Source: Desulfovibrio sp.
GTDB lineage: Bacteria; Desulfobacterota; Desulfovibrionia; Desulfovibrionales; Desulfovibrionaceae
Assembly (NCBI GenBank): GCA_028708195.1
Contig: JAQVZK010000016.1
Span: forward strand, 1-14,511
DNA: 14,511 bases
Direction: 5' to 3'
Shown: piece after piece, positions 1 through 7,865 of the stretch
Layout of the letters: every line of letters begins with the position of its first letter
Numbering within the stretch: position 1 is the first letter of the stretch
Position numbers and translations under genes: made by a program
Notes under the pieces: generated by a model
What the model was told of the DNA's origin: nothing
What the model saw: the letters and a program-made list of their open reading frames with translations, nothing else
Database searches by the model: none

Positions 1-256
1 GCTTGCCAACGCCTCCGGCGCGGCCCTGGATGAAATAGTGTTGCTGGCGTCGGCCAACTCCTCCGTGGTCAGTTCCATCGCTGCCGCTGCGGAGGCGCAA
101 AGCGCCACGTCAGAAGAAATCAGCCAGACATTTGAAGAAATCAACCGCATTGTCGGTGAAACTTCTGAGGGCATCATCCAGTCATCCGCCGCATTGCAGG
201 ACCTTTCCCAAATGGCGCAAGAACTGCGAACCGCCATGGAGAAGCTGCGGCAATGA
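1..256 (+). CDS. Methyl-accepting chemotaxis protein, C-terminal fragment
   Basis: This is the 3' end of a gene that begins left of the window; the reading frame is open from base 2 to the TGA at 254-256. The roughly 84 visible residues are helical, rich in Ala, Ser, Glu and Gln, and contain the stretch SIAAAAEAQSATSEEISQTF, typical of the descending arm of the cytoplasmic coiled-coil hairpin of chemoreceptors, which carries adaptation (methylation) sites. The tip that binds CheA and CheW lies outside the window. The protein ends in MEKLRQ and has no NWETF-like CheR-docking pentapeptide. It would be a chemosensory receptor acting on CheA; the ligand cannot be judged without the N-terminus. 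It converges with the nuo operon. The family is fairly certain, the subtype is not. Confidence 0.85.
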   Translation, partial: LANASGAALDEIVLLASANSSVVSSIAAAAEAQSATSEEISQTFEEINRIVGETSEGIIQSSAALQDLSQMAQELRTAMEKLRQ

Positions 257-300
257 TCGGGCGAGGTTGAAGCACGGTTGATAGCTGGCGACATATCACC

Positions 301-332
301 AAAAAAGATCCGGGCTGCCCCGGCTCTTTTTT
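301..332. terminator. Bidirectional intrinsic terminator between chemoreceptor gene and nuoN
   Basis: An A-rich run (301-306) is followed by a GC stem (CCGGG, then a CTGC loop, then CCCGG) and a T run ending at 332. The A and T tracts can pair to extend the stem on either strand, so the structure can stop transcripts from both converging genes. It lies 45 bases past the chemoreceptor stop and about 90 bases past the nuoN stop. Confidence 0.8.
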
Positions 333-418
333 GGCGTTTACGAATGTGCTTCAGTTGGATTGTCGAAATGATGGGCGTGAACCGGTTTCAGTCTGCCACG
401 CGGCCTCATGATACGACC

Positions 419-1846
419 TCACCATGCGGCCTGCATGGCTCTGAACGCCATGCTCACCACGGTTTCGGGCATGATGCCAAGCGCCAGGGTTATGCCCACA
501 AGGCATATGCCCGCGATGCGGGTTCCGGCTTCTGTTGTCAGGGGCGCATCTTCCGGGTTGGCACTGTCTTCGGCGTACACGGCGCGCACCACCTGCAGGT
601 AGTAGTAGATGCCGATGGCGGTATTGATGGCCGCAATGATGACCAATAGCACATACCCTGACTTGTACGCGCTTGTGAGCAGCATGAACTTGCCCATAAA
701 GCCCGCAAAGGGGGGAATACCCGCCAGAGCAAACATGCTCACGGCCATGACAAAGGCCAGCAGGGGTGACCGCCGGGAAAGGCCGTTGAGATTTTTTACG
801 GTTACGTTGGCCCCGCCCGGGGCCACCGTGTACAGCACAAGAAACGCCGTCAGCATCATGAAGAGGTAGCCGATGCCGTAGTACAGGGCGGTGGCGAATC
901 CCCATGTTTTAAGGGTGACCATGCCAAGCATGATGTAGCCCGCGTGCGCAATGCCCGAAAAGCCGAGCATGCGCTTGACGTCCTTTTGCACAAGGGCCGT
1001 CAGGTTGCCATAAAACATTGAGCACACTGAAAGTACGGTAAGCACTGTGGGCAGGGCTACGGAATCTGGAGCCGCCAGCGCGCAGAACCGCGCCAGAACA
1101 GCCACCGCCGCCACCTTGGGCAGGGCGGATATAAAGGCCGTGGTTTCGTTGGACGCCCCCTGGTACACATCGGGTGTCCAGAAGTGAAAGGGAAACACCG
1201 CAAGTTTGAAAAACATGCCGCAAAGCAGCATAACCAGCGCCATAACGCCCACAGGGCGCGACGAAACCGTGTGCAGTACCGGCAGAATGTCGGACAGATA
1301 GGTGGTGCCCGTGAGGCCGAATATCCAGCTTATGCCGAAGAGCATGATGCCCGAACTGGCAACGCCGAAGAACAGATATTTAACGGCGGCCTCCACATGC
1401 CACGTCTGCCCGTCAGAGGCAGAGCGCATGGGTACCAGAAGATAGAGGGAGTACGACGACAGCTCAAGAGCGATAAACAGGGTAATAAGCTCGACGCTGC
1501 TCACAAGCAGTGTCAGCCCAAGCAGGGCCGTCAGCAGAAAGAAGTAGTATTCGGCCTTCACATCGCCATCAATCCCCTTGATTTCCCCACCAAAGAGCAG
1601 CATGAGGCAGAACCCCGCCCCCAAGACGCATTTGACCATCTGCGAAAAAAGATCCACACGGTATGCGTTGTAAAAAAGGCTGCCCTTGAACGGCAAGGCC
1701 CATATGGCGGCCAGGGTGTAAGCCAGGGCGGCACCGAGTATCACAACGCGCATGGCGTTTTTTTCAGCCTTGGCAATGGTCATGCAGAAAGCCAGAAGAC
1801 AGCCTGCCAGAAGAGCCAGTTCAGGAAGAAAAAGGTGTATGTTCAT
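419..1846 (-). CDS. nuoN: NADH-quinone oxidoreductase-type subunit N (antiporter-like membrane subunit)
   Basis: Encodes 475 residues, the usual size for NuoN, a 14-helix antiporter-like subunit of the complex I membrane arm that sits next to NuoK/NuoJ and takes part in proton translocation. The expected charged residues are present: Glu128 in ALELSSYSLYLLV (TM5), Lys214 in FFKLAVFPFHFWTPDVYQG (TM7), Lys244 in ALPKVA (TM8) and Lys386 in FMGKFMLL (TM12). The sequence FHFWTPDVYQGA is a NuoN signature that separates it from NuoL and NuoM. The gene starts 27 bases after the nuoM stop. The ribosome site (AAGG about 10 bases upstream) is weak, which suggests coupling to nuoM translation. It is the last gene of the operon, followed by the terminator at 301-332. 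Confidence 0.97.
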   Translation of the reverse strand: MNIHLFLPELALLAGCLLAFCMTIAKAEKNAMRVVILGAALAYTLAAIWALPFKGSLFYNAYRVDLFSQMVKCVLGAGFCLMLLFGGEIKGIDGDVKAEYYFFLLTALLGLTLLVSSVELITLFIALELSSYSLYLLVPMRSASDGQTWHVEAAVKYLFFGVASSGIMLFGISWIFGLTGTTYLSDILPVLHTVSSRPVGVMALVMLLCGMFFKLAVFPFHFWTPDVYQGASNETTAFISALPKVAAVAVLARFCALAAPDSVALPTVLTVLSVCSMFYGNLTALVQKDVKRMLGFSGIAHAGYIMLGMVTLKTWGFATALYYGIGYLFMMLTAFLVLYTVAPGGANVTVKNLNGLSRRSPLLAFVMAVSMFALAGIPPFAGFMGKFMLLTSAYKSGYVLLVIIAAINTAIGIYYYLQVVRAVYAEDSANPEDAPLTTEAGTRIAGICLVGITLALGIMPETVVSMAFRAMQAAW

Positions 1847-1873
1847 GCGTACGCCTTGTCTCGAAGTTTCGTG

Positions 1874-3397
1874 TCAGCGGGCAAAAAATTCTGCCAGAGC
1901 CTGCGTTTGCGGGGCATGGTAGCCCGTCTGCACCAGAAGATGGTTGAGGCTCGGGCGCATGACGCGCAGAAAAGGCTCGGGAGCCAGGCCAATCCAGAAA
2001 ACAAAGACCACCAGAGGGGCCAGGGTGACGGTTTCGCGCCAGCCCAAATCCCAAAGTTTGGATTGATCGGGGTTCTGGGTGCCGCCCCAAACAACCCTTT
2101 GCAGCATGCGCAGCATGTAGGCTGCGGCAAGCACCGCACCGGGTATGGCGCAGGCAGCAACGATCTTGTTGTTGAAAAATGCCCCGGCCAGAATCATAAA
2201 TTCGCCCACAAAGCTGTTGGTGCCCGGAAAGGCCAGTGACGACAGGGAGAAAATGGTCAGGTACGTCACATAGATGGGCATGAACTTGCCAAGCCCCGCC
2301 GCAGCAGAAAGTTCACGGCTGTGGTTGCGCTCATAAAGCATGCCCACACACAAAAACAGCGCGCCCGTGGTGATGCCGTGGTTGACCATCTGCAGCACCG
2401 CGCCCTCAAGCCCGCGCTGATCCAGGGCAAATATGCCCAGCGTCACAAAGCCCATATGCCCCACGCTGGAATAGGCGATGAGCTTTTTCATGTCTTGCTG
2501 GGCCAAAGCGGTAAACCCGCCGTAAAGAATGCCCGCGATGGAAAGCCACTGTAGGGCTGGCATCAGGCTTACCGTGGCGTCGGGGGTAATGGGCAGGCAA
2601 AAGCGCATAAAGCCGTAGGTGCCCATTTTGAGCAAGACCGATGCCAGAAGAACCGAGCCCGCCGTGGGCGCTTCCACATGGGCTGCGGGCAGCCATGTGT
2701 GAAAGGGGAACATGGGCACCTTGATGGCAAAAGCCAGAAAGAAGGCCAGAAAAATCAACAGCTGGAAGTTGGCGGTGTACTCCTGCCCCATAAGGGCGGG
2801 AATACTGAAGGTGCCTTCGTGCACGTACAGGGCCACAATGGCCACCAGCAGAAAAACCGAACCCGCCAAGGTGTAGAGAAAAAACTTGATGGAGGCGTAA
2901 GTCTTGCGCGGCCCACCCCATACAGCGATGAGCAGAAACATCGGGATGAGCATGGCCTCCCAAAAAATGTAAAAAAGCACGAGGTCAAGGGCCATGAACA
3001 CGCCCAGCATGGATGCCTCCATAACCAGCAGGCAGATCATGAATTCCTTGACGCGGTTCTGGATGTACTTCCACGAGCCCAGAACGCACAAGGGCATGAT
3101 GAGCGTGGTCATGAGCACCAGCAGCAGGGATATGCCGTCCACCCCAAGGGTGTAGTTGATGTTGAATGACGCTATCCACGAGTAATGCTCGGCAAACTGG
3201 TACTGCACCGAATGCAGTGAAAAATCGAAAAATAACGGCAGGGACAAAACCCCGTTGATCAGGGTTATCAGTAACGTCCAGACCCGCGCCTGTTTCTCGC
3301 TGCCCAGCAGGGGCATAATGGCGGCCCCTGCCAATGGCAGAAAGATCAGCACCGAAAGAATGGGAAAACCCGAAGTATTCATGCTCAGAAATTGCAT
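1874..3397 (-). CDS. nuoM: NADH-quinone oxidoreductase-type subunit M (antiporter-like membrane subunit)
   Basis: Encodes 507 residues from the chosen start, typical of NuoM, the central antiporter-like subunit of the complex I membrane arm. Visible key residues (numbered from the chosen start) are Glu147 in FYIFWEAMLIPMF (TM5), Lys226 in AFAIKVPMFPFHTWLP (TM7), Lys257 in LLKMGTYGF (TM8) and Glu399 in SFVGEFMIL (TM12). A glutamate at the last position, instead of the lysine of NuoL/MrpD, marks this as NuoM. Start choice: an ATG at 3406 directly abuts GAGGAG with no spacing, whereas the in-frame ATG at 3397 sits 9 bases from the same site, so 3397 is preferred. It follows the 598-aa antiporter gene with a short gap. 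All proton-path residues are intact. Confidence 0.96.
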   Translation of the reverse strand: MQFLSMNTSGFPILSVLIFLPLAGAAIMPLLGSEKQARVWTLLITLINGVLSLPLFFDFSLHSVQYQFAEHYSWIASFNINYTLGVDGISLLLVLMTTLIMPLCVLGSWKYIQNRVKEFMICLLVMEASMLGVFMALDLVLFYIFWEAMLIPMFLLIAVWGGPRKTYASIKFFLYTLAGSVFLLVAIVALYVHEGTFSIPALMGQEYTANFQLLIFLAFFLAFAIKVPMFPFHTWLPAAHVEAPTAGSVLLASVLLKMGTYGFMRFCLPITPDATVSLMPALQWLSIAGILYGGFTALAQQDMKKLIAYSSVGHMGFVTLGIFALDQRGLEGAVLQMVNHGITTGALFLCVGMLYERNHSRELSAAAGLGKFMPIYVTYLTIFSLSSLAFPGTNSFVGEFMILAGAFFNNKIVAACAIPGAVLAAAYMLRMLQRVVWGGTQNPDQSKLWDLGWRETVTLAPLVVFVFWIGLAPEPFLRVMRPSLNHLLVQTGYHAPQTQALAEFFAR

Positions 3398-3420
3398 GGT
3401 TGCCATCTCCTCTGGTGGGC

Positions 3421-5217
3421 TCAGGTCAAGGCCAGAAACGCGAGTGCAAGGGCCATCAGCACGGCCGTGTAGGTGATGCTGATCTGTAGCCTGCCGCGCT
3501 GCAGAAGCCGCATTTTGCCGCCAAGCGCACGTACGCTGCGGGCCGTGCCGTCAACCACAGTATCAATGACGTGCCAGTCAAACCACGACCAGAAGCGGGC
3601 CGTACGCATAAGCGGCACAATGCCCTCACGGTCCCAGGCTTCGCCCACGGCTGTGTCGGCCGTTTGCACGGGCTTGCGCGCAAACCAGTAAAAAAGGCGG
3701 CCGCCCTTGCGGTAAAACCAGTCCAGATCCAGGCTGATGGTGGGTTCTGGCGCAAGCTTTTTGAGCAGGATAAAGAAACCCAGGGCCGTAAACAGTAATA
3801 TCTGAAGGGTTTCAGCTATGTGATAGGCTGAGTAGGGGTGGTACCCGGCCGCAACCTGCGGGTAGGGCAGCATGTCGTAGAGATAGGGGGTGTAGCAGCC
3901 CACAAAAATACACAGGGCGGCGGCTATGAACATGGCCCACTGCATGTTCTTTGGCGGATCTTGCGCGCGCTGCCAGGTCTTTTTTGAGCAGCGGTTTTTG
4001 CCAAACCAGATAAAGTAGGGAACCTTGAGCCCGGTGTGCAAAAACGTGCCCGCCGAGGCCAGGGTCAGCAAAAAAGCTGCCCAGTAATTTTCTACCTCGT
4101 ACCCGGCGGCCACGATCATTGCTTTGCTCACAAAACCGCTGAACAGCGGAAAGGCAGAGATGGAAAGGCCGCCAATAAGGGTAAAGAGCAGGGTTTTGGG
4201 CATTTTTTTATACAACCCGCCAAGCTCTGTGAACTTGCTTGTGCCGGTCATTTGCAGCACAGCGCCGCAGCCCATAAAGAGCAGGCCCTTGTAGAGAATA
4301 TGGGCGAAGGCGTGGGCGCACGCGCCGTTGATGGCCAGCTGCGTGCCTATGCCCACCCCGGCCACCATATAGCCCACCTGACTGATGATGTGGTAGGCCA
4401 GCAGCCGCCGGGCGTCGTTTTCAAGCACAGCGTAGACCACGCCGTAGAGCGCCATGATGACCCCCAGCGGCACCAGAATTTCCATCCCCGCAAAGCTTCG
4501 CGCCAGGGCGTACACGGCTGTTTTGGTAGTAAAGGCGCACATGAACACCGCCCCGGCCACTGTGGCTTCGGCATAGGCGTCGGGCAGCCATGCGTGCAGC
4601 GGCGGCACTGCGGCATTGAGCAAAAATCCGGCTAGGATGAGCCATGTATAAAGCTGCGGCGTATCAACGCCAATGGGCCCAAAGGACAGGTCGCCGCCAG
4701 TGGCCTTGAAGCGCAGCACAATGCCCGCCAGAAGCATGAGGCCGCCCGCCGTGTGCACCAGCAAATATCTGTAGCCCGTTGCCAGAGACTCCTTGCGTCC
4801 GCGAAACCAGACCAGAAATACCGACGAAAAGGCCATCAGCTCCCAAAAGAGAAAGAGTGTGAGGTAGTCACCGCAAAAGATGACCCCCAGCGAACCCGCC
4901 ACGTAAACCCAGGCGGCGGACTGCTCCACCGGGTTTTCCACATGCAGCCCATAAACCGTGCCAATAATGCACATGAGGGACATGATGTAGGCAAAGACCA
5001 TGCTCAGGGCGTCCACCCTGCCGAAAATCATTGTGGTGTCCATAAAGCTCATGACACCGAACACGCCGTTATGGCCCTGCATGCTCAGCACATCGGCAAA
5101 GGCCAGCAGGGGTACCATAACCATGAAGACCTTGCGCCACGCTTTGGGCAGACAGGGCAGGATGACGGCTCCGGCCAGCAGGATTGCCGAGGGGTGAATC
5201 CAGGTATCAGTCATCAT
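3421..5217 (-). CDS. Second MrpD/NuoL-type antiporter subunit with C-terminal lateral-helix-like extension (598 aa)
   Basis: Belongs to the proton-translocating antiporter family shared by NuoL/M/N and MrpA/D. The core carries Glu126 in FWELMAFSSVF (TM5), then VPPLHAWLPDAYAEAT, Lys232 in FTTKTAVYALAR (TM8), Lys310 in AHILYKGLLFMG and Lys365 in GFVSKAMIVAAG (TM12). The usual TM7 lysine is replaced by Asn201 (FLLNAAVPPLHAW). After the core, residues about 490-578 are hydrophilic and partly amphipathic, followed by a final hydrophobic helix (580-597). This resembles the lateral helix and terminal TM of NuoL, which suggests a place toward the far end of the membrane arm. AGGA precedes the ATG, and the start overlaps the end of the 83-aa gene by 11 bases. 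Pipelines may call it nuoL, mrpD or Na+/H+ antiporter subunit D. H+ versus Na+ specificity cannot be read from the sequence. Confidence 0.9.
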   Translation of the reverse strand: MMTDTWIHPSAILLAGAVILPCLPKAWRKVFMVMVPLLAFADVLSMQGHNGVFGVMSFMDTTMIFGRVDALSMVFAYIMSLMCIIGTVYGLHVENPVEQSAAWVYVAGSLGVIFCGDYLTLFLFWELMAFSSVFLVWFRGRKESLATGYRYLLVHTAGGLMLLAGIVLRFKATGGDLSFGPIGVDTPQLYTWLILAGFLLNAAVPPLHAWLPDAYAEATVAGAVFMCAFTTKTAVYALARSFAGMEILVPLGVIMALYGVVYAVLENDARRLLAYHIISQVGYMVAGVGIGTQLAINGACAHAFAHILYKGLLFMGCGAVLQMTGTSKFTELGGLYKKMPKTLLFTLIGGLSISAFPLFSGFVSKAMIVAAGYEVENYWAAFLLTLASAGTFLHTGLKVPYFIWFGKNRCSKKTWQRAQDPPKNMQWAMFIAAALCIFVGCYTPYLYDMLPYPQVAAGYHPYSAYHIAETLQILLFTALGFFILLKKLAPEPTISLDLDWFYRKGGRLFYWFARKPVQTADTAVGEAWDREGIVPLMRTARFWSWFDWHVIDTVVDGTARSVRALGGKMRLLQRGRLQISITYTAVLMALALAFLALT

Positions 5218-5458
5218 AATAATCCTCGCGGGTCATGATGCCCAGATGGCCGAACCATTTGGAAACGATGATGATAATCACGCAGGCCAGAAAGCCGAAC
5301 ACAGCCCAGAATCCGGGTATGCGCTCCACAAGCGTGTGCGCGTGCTCCTTGTCCACCAGCAGGGCGTCCCACAGTACCAGCAGCACCAGCAGGGCAAGGC
5401 ATATCTTGATAGTGGTGGCAAGCCTTGCGCGAATGAAGTCAATGCATTTTACGATCAT
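5207..5458 (-). CDS. Small two-helix membrane protein of the nuo/mrp operon, function unknown (83 aa)
   Basis: An 83-residue protein with two predicted membrane helices, about residues 16-34 (IKICLALLVLLVLWDALL) and 48-66 (PGFWAVFGFLACVIIIIVS). They are separated by a charged segment (DKEHAHTLVERI), and the tail is acidic (TREDYYDD). The ATG overlaps the TGA of the upstream antiporter gene (ATGA) and its own stop lies inside the start of the next one, so it is tightly coupled to two antiporter-like subunits. It does not look like NuoK, MrpC, MrpF or MrpG. The short loop motif PGFWAVFGF plus a C-terminal EDYYD recalls small unnamed proteins beside MrpD-like genes in other anaerobes, but that is memory and not a search. 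The likely role is an accessory or structural subunit holding the two antiporter subunits together. The coding call is strong; the function is unassigned. Confidence 0.85.
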   Translation of the reverse strand: MIVKCIDFIRARLATTIKICLALLVLLVLWDALLVDKEHAHTLVERIPGFWAVFGFLACVIIIIVSKWFGHLGIMTREDYYDD

Positions 5459-6951
5459 CCTGTCACCGCCTTCACGAAAACCATGATGATGTCGGGGTAG
5501 ATGCCCAAGATAACGGAAACAGCCGCTGCGATAAGGATGGGAATAACCATTGCCAGCGGGGCTTCGCGCATTCCGGTTTCAGCTTCGCCCTCGGGGCGCT
5601 TGCCGAAAAAGGCTTTGAAGGTCACGGGCGCGAAGTAGGCCACGTTCAGCAGGGTGCTTGCCAGAAGCACTATCAGAATGCCTGTGGCGTGAGTGGGCAT
5701 TTCCATAGCCCCGGTCAGCAATTTCCACTTGGTGACAAAACCTGCCACCGGGGGAGCGCCGATCATTGAAAGCGAAGCCACCCCAAAAGCTGCGAAGGTT
5801 ATGGGCATGGTGCGGCCAAGGCCGCTCATTTCGGAAATGCACTTTTTGTGCGTGGCCATATAAACGGCTCCGGCACAGAAAAACAGCGTAATCTTGGCAA
5901 AGGCGTGGTTGGCCATGTGCACCACGCCGCCCTGAATGCCGTCCACTGTCAGCAGGGCCACGCCCAGAATGATGTAGGAAAGCTGGCTCACGGTAGAGTA
6001 GGCCAGCCGTGCCTTGAGGTTGTCCTTGCTCAGGGCAATGATGGAGGCCACGAGGATGGTGAAGGAAACAAAGTAGGCCGTGGGCACGCCCAGGTTGAGC
6101 CGCGTCATGAGGTCGGTGCCAAAGATATAGAGCATGACCCGCGTTGTGCAGAACACGCCCACCGTGACCACCGCCACGGCGTGCAGCAGGGCAGAAACCG
6201 GGGTAGGGGCAACCATCGCCCCTGGCAGCCAGTTGTGAAAGGGCATGATGCCGTTTTTGGCGAAGCCCAGCAGGCAGCAGACGTAAAGAATGGTGACGAG
6301 TGTCGAGTTTATTTCTGGCGAAAGAACGCTCAAATGGCTGTTGTGGGTGAAGTCCAGGGTGCCAGAAAGCACGTAGATGAGTATCATGGCCGGCAGCACA
6401 AGGCCCTTGGCCGTGGTGGTCAGGTAGACGATGTACTTGCGGCCCCCGGTATAGCTTTCTTCATCCTGATGGTGGGCCACCAGAGGATAGGTGCAGATGC
6501 TCACCACCTCGTAGAACAGGTAGAGGGTAAAGAGATTGTCTGCAAAGGCAACACCCATCGCCCCAAAGAGGGTCAGGGCAAAACAGGCGTTAAAGCGCGT
6601 CTGGGCGTGCTCGTTCAGGCTGCGCATGTAGCCTGCCGAGTAGAAAATGGTGATAACCCACAAAAACGACCCCACCAGGGCGAAAACCATTGAAAAGGCG
6701 TCGGCCCGAAAGCTCAGCGACAAACCCGGAAGTATGGGAAAAAGCGTCTGGTGCAGCGTAAGGCCGCGCCCCACTGGCTGCGGGGCCACATCCGGCACCA
6801 TAGGAAGGATAATGCCAAACATGACCACTGCCGCTGCCAATGACCAGGATTCGCGGATGTTGGGGTACCGTCGTGAAAGCATGACCATGCACGCTCCAAT
6901 CAGAGCAGAAAGCACGGCTGCCAGTGGTTTTACGGATGCGACAATCTCCAT
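5455..6951 (-). CDS. First MrpD/NuoL-type antiporter subunit (498 aa)
   Basis: A proton-translocating antiporter-family membrane protein with the full set of expected residues: Glu148 in FYEVVSICTYPLVAH (TM5), Lys232 in FAKNGIMPFHNWLPGAM (TM7), His257 in PVSALLHAVAVVTVG (TM8), Lys313 in KDNLKARLAYSTVSQLSYI, Lys353 in HAFAKITLFFCAG and Lys408/Lys410 in GFVTKWKLL (TM12). TM7-TM8 reads like NuoL, while the TM12 motif reads like MrpD. It has no long C-terminal extension, so it is not a complete NuoL. It stands where nuoL would normally follow nuoK. A strong AGGAGAGG site lies 5 bases before the ATG, after a 63-base gap containing a hairpin. It would pump or exchange H+ or Na+ as part of the membrane arm. 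Databases may call it monovalent cation/H+ antiporter subunit D. Confidence 0.92.
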   Translation of the reverse strand: MEIVASVKPLAAVLSALIGACMVMLSRRYPNIRESWSLAAAVVMFGIILPMVPDVAPQPVGRGLTLHQTLFPILPGLSLSFRADAFSMVFALVGSFLWVITIFYSAGYMRSLNEHAQTRFNACFALTLFGAMGVAFADNLFTLYLFYEVVSICTYPLVAHHQDEESYTGGRKYIVYLTTTAKGLVLPAMILIYVLSGTLDFTHNSHLSVLSPEINSTLVTILYVCCLLGFAKNGIMPFHNWLPGAMVAPTPVSALLHAVAVVTVGVFCTTRVMLYIFGTDLMTRLNLGVPTAYFVSFTILVASIIALSKDNLKARLAYSTVSQLSYIILGVALLTVDGIQGGVVHMANHAFAKITLFFCAGAVYMATHKKCISEMSGLGRTMPITFAAFGVASLSMIGAPPVAGFVTKWKLLTGAMEMPTHATGILIVLLASTLLNVAYFAPVTFKAFFGKRPEGEAETGMREAPLAMVIPILIAAAVSVILGIYPDIIMVFVKAVTG

Positions 6952-6977
6952 TTGTTCCTCTCCTGTTCGGCGGAGCG

Positions 6978-7007
6978 CGGGATTGTGGTACGGGACTGAA
7001 AATCCCG
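6978..7007 (-). promoter_or_regulatory. Intercistronic hairpin between nuoK and the first antiporter gene
   Basis: CGGGATT (6978-6984) and AATCCCG (7001-7007) are perfect inverted repeats around a 16-base loop, in the only sizeable gap (63 bases) inside the operon. No T run follows, so it is not a classical terminator. It could be a processing or stability element that sets different levels for the upstream (nuoA-K) and downstream (antiporter) parts. That role is inferred. Confidence 0.4.
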
Positions 7008-7014
7008 TTCGGCG

Positions 7015-7341
7015 TTACCCCTTGAGTTCTTTGGGGGCCTCAGTTTCAACAGTACGGTAGTTGCGGTAGACGACCATGATGATGGAAAGCGCCACCACGG
7101 CCTCAGCCGCTGCGATGGCCATGACAAAGAGGGCGGCTATTTGCCCTGTTGTCTGGTCAGGGGCGACAAACCGGCCAAAGGCCATAAAATTTACTGAAAC
7201 GCCGCAAAGAATAAGCTCCGAGGCTATGAGCATGCCGATGAAGGTGCGCCTGAAAATCATGCCCATAAGCCCAATGCAGAACAGCAGCGTACCGATGAAC
7301 AGATATGTCTCAAGGTGCTGGCTCAGGTTGAAGATGGTCAT
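7015..7341 (-). CDS. nuoK: NADH-quinone oxidoreductase-type subunit K
   Basis: Encodes 108 residues with three membrane helices, slightly longer than the usual ~100 because of a charged tail (TVETEAPKELKG). NuoK is the MrpC-like subunit that links the quinone-side proton channel to the antiporter-like subunits. The two functional membrane glutamates are present: Glu42 in IASELILCG and Glu80 in AIAAAEAVVALS, equivalent to Glu36 and Glu72 of E. coli NuoK. The start overlaps the nuoJ stop as ATGA, with GAGGG upstream. The match to the family is clear. Confidence 0.97.
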   Translation of the reverse strand: MTIFNLSQHLETYLFIGTLLFCIGLMGMIFRRTFIGMLIASELILCGVSVNFMAFGRFVAPDQTTGQIAALFVMAIAAAEAVVALSIIMVVYRNYRTVETEAPKELKG

Positions 7342-7865
7342 TGTCTGTCCCTCCCTTCGCGCGCCAGCACAAGAGCGCCAACCATAGCCACCAGCAGCAC
7401 CACAGAAATGAGTTCAAAACTCATTGAGTAGGTGGAAAGCAGGGATTGCCCGATGCGCTCAAGCGAGCCGTCGGCCTGGGTTGGCGGCGCATCGTTCCAT
7501 CGGGCGGTCAGCGTTGTGGCCAGCAGGGTAGCCGTAAACACACTGCCGCCCAGCGTGCCCAGCGCCAGAACCAGCGGCCCCTTTTGTGCCACCTGCACCC
7601 GGTGCGAGCGTTCGGCCAGCATGATGGCGAAAACAAGGGTTACGCAGACAGCACCGATGTAGATGAGTATTTGCATGAAGGCCAAAAAGGGGCTGGACAG
7701 GTAATAATAAATGCCCGCCACACCCAGAAGGCAGAGGGCCAGCCCCGCCACGCTGCGTATGAGCCGACGTGTGGTCACGGCCACAGCAGCCCCAAAAAAG
7801 GTCGCTGCCACAAAAACCAGAAAGATGATCCCGGCAATGGTCTGCAAAGCATCGGATGTGGGCAT
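7338..7865 (-). CDS. nuoJ: NADH-quinone oxidoreductase-type subunit J
   Basis: Encodes 175 residues with about five membrane helices. NuoJ is the MrpA-C-terminus-like subunit next to NuoA/K/H; its third helix changes conformation during turnover. The signature FLAFMQILIYIGAVCVTLVF is present, with Tyr69 at the position of the conserved tyrosine (Tyr59 in E. coli) before GAV. A periplasm- or cytoplasm-exposed loop (about residues 122-137) is polar and low in complexity. The start codon overlaps the nuoI stop (TAATG), and GGAG lies 8 bases upstream inside nuoI. The 3' end overlaps nuoK. Confidence 0.96.
   Translation of the reverse strand: MPTSDALQTIAGIIFLVFVAATFFGAAVAVTTRRLIRSVAGLALCLLGVAGIYYYLSSPFLAFMQILIYIGAVCVTLVFAIMLAERSHRVQVAQKGPLVLALGTLGGSVFTATLLATTLTARWNDAPPTQADGSLERIGQSLLSTYSMSFELISVVLLVAMVGALVLAREGRDRQ

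Noticed and set aside
1184..2239. Long plus-strand open frame (351 codons) opposite nuoN and nuoM
   Set aside because: It spans two certain genes on the other strand, is rich in His, Gln, Arg and Gly as antisense frames of GC-rich membrane genes are, and has no recognisable domain.
5848..6693. Plus-strand open frame (281 codons) opposite the first antiporter gene
   Set aside because: It is an antisense shadow with composition dictated by the membrane-protein codons on the opposite strand; no start signal or domain was seen.
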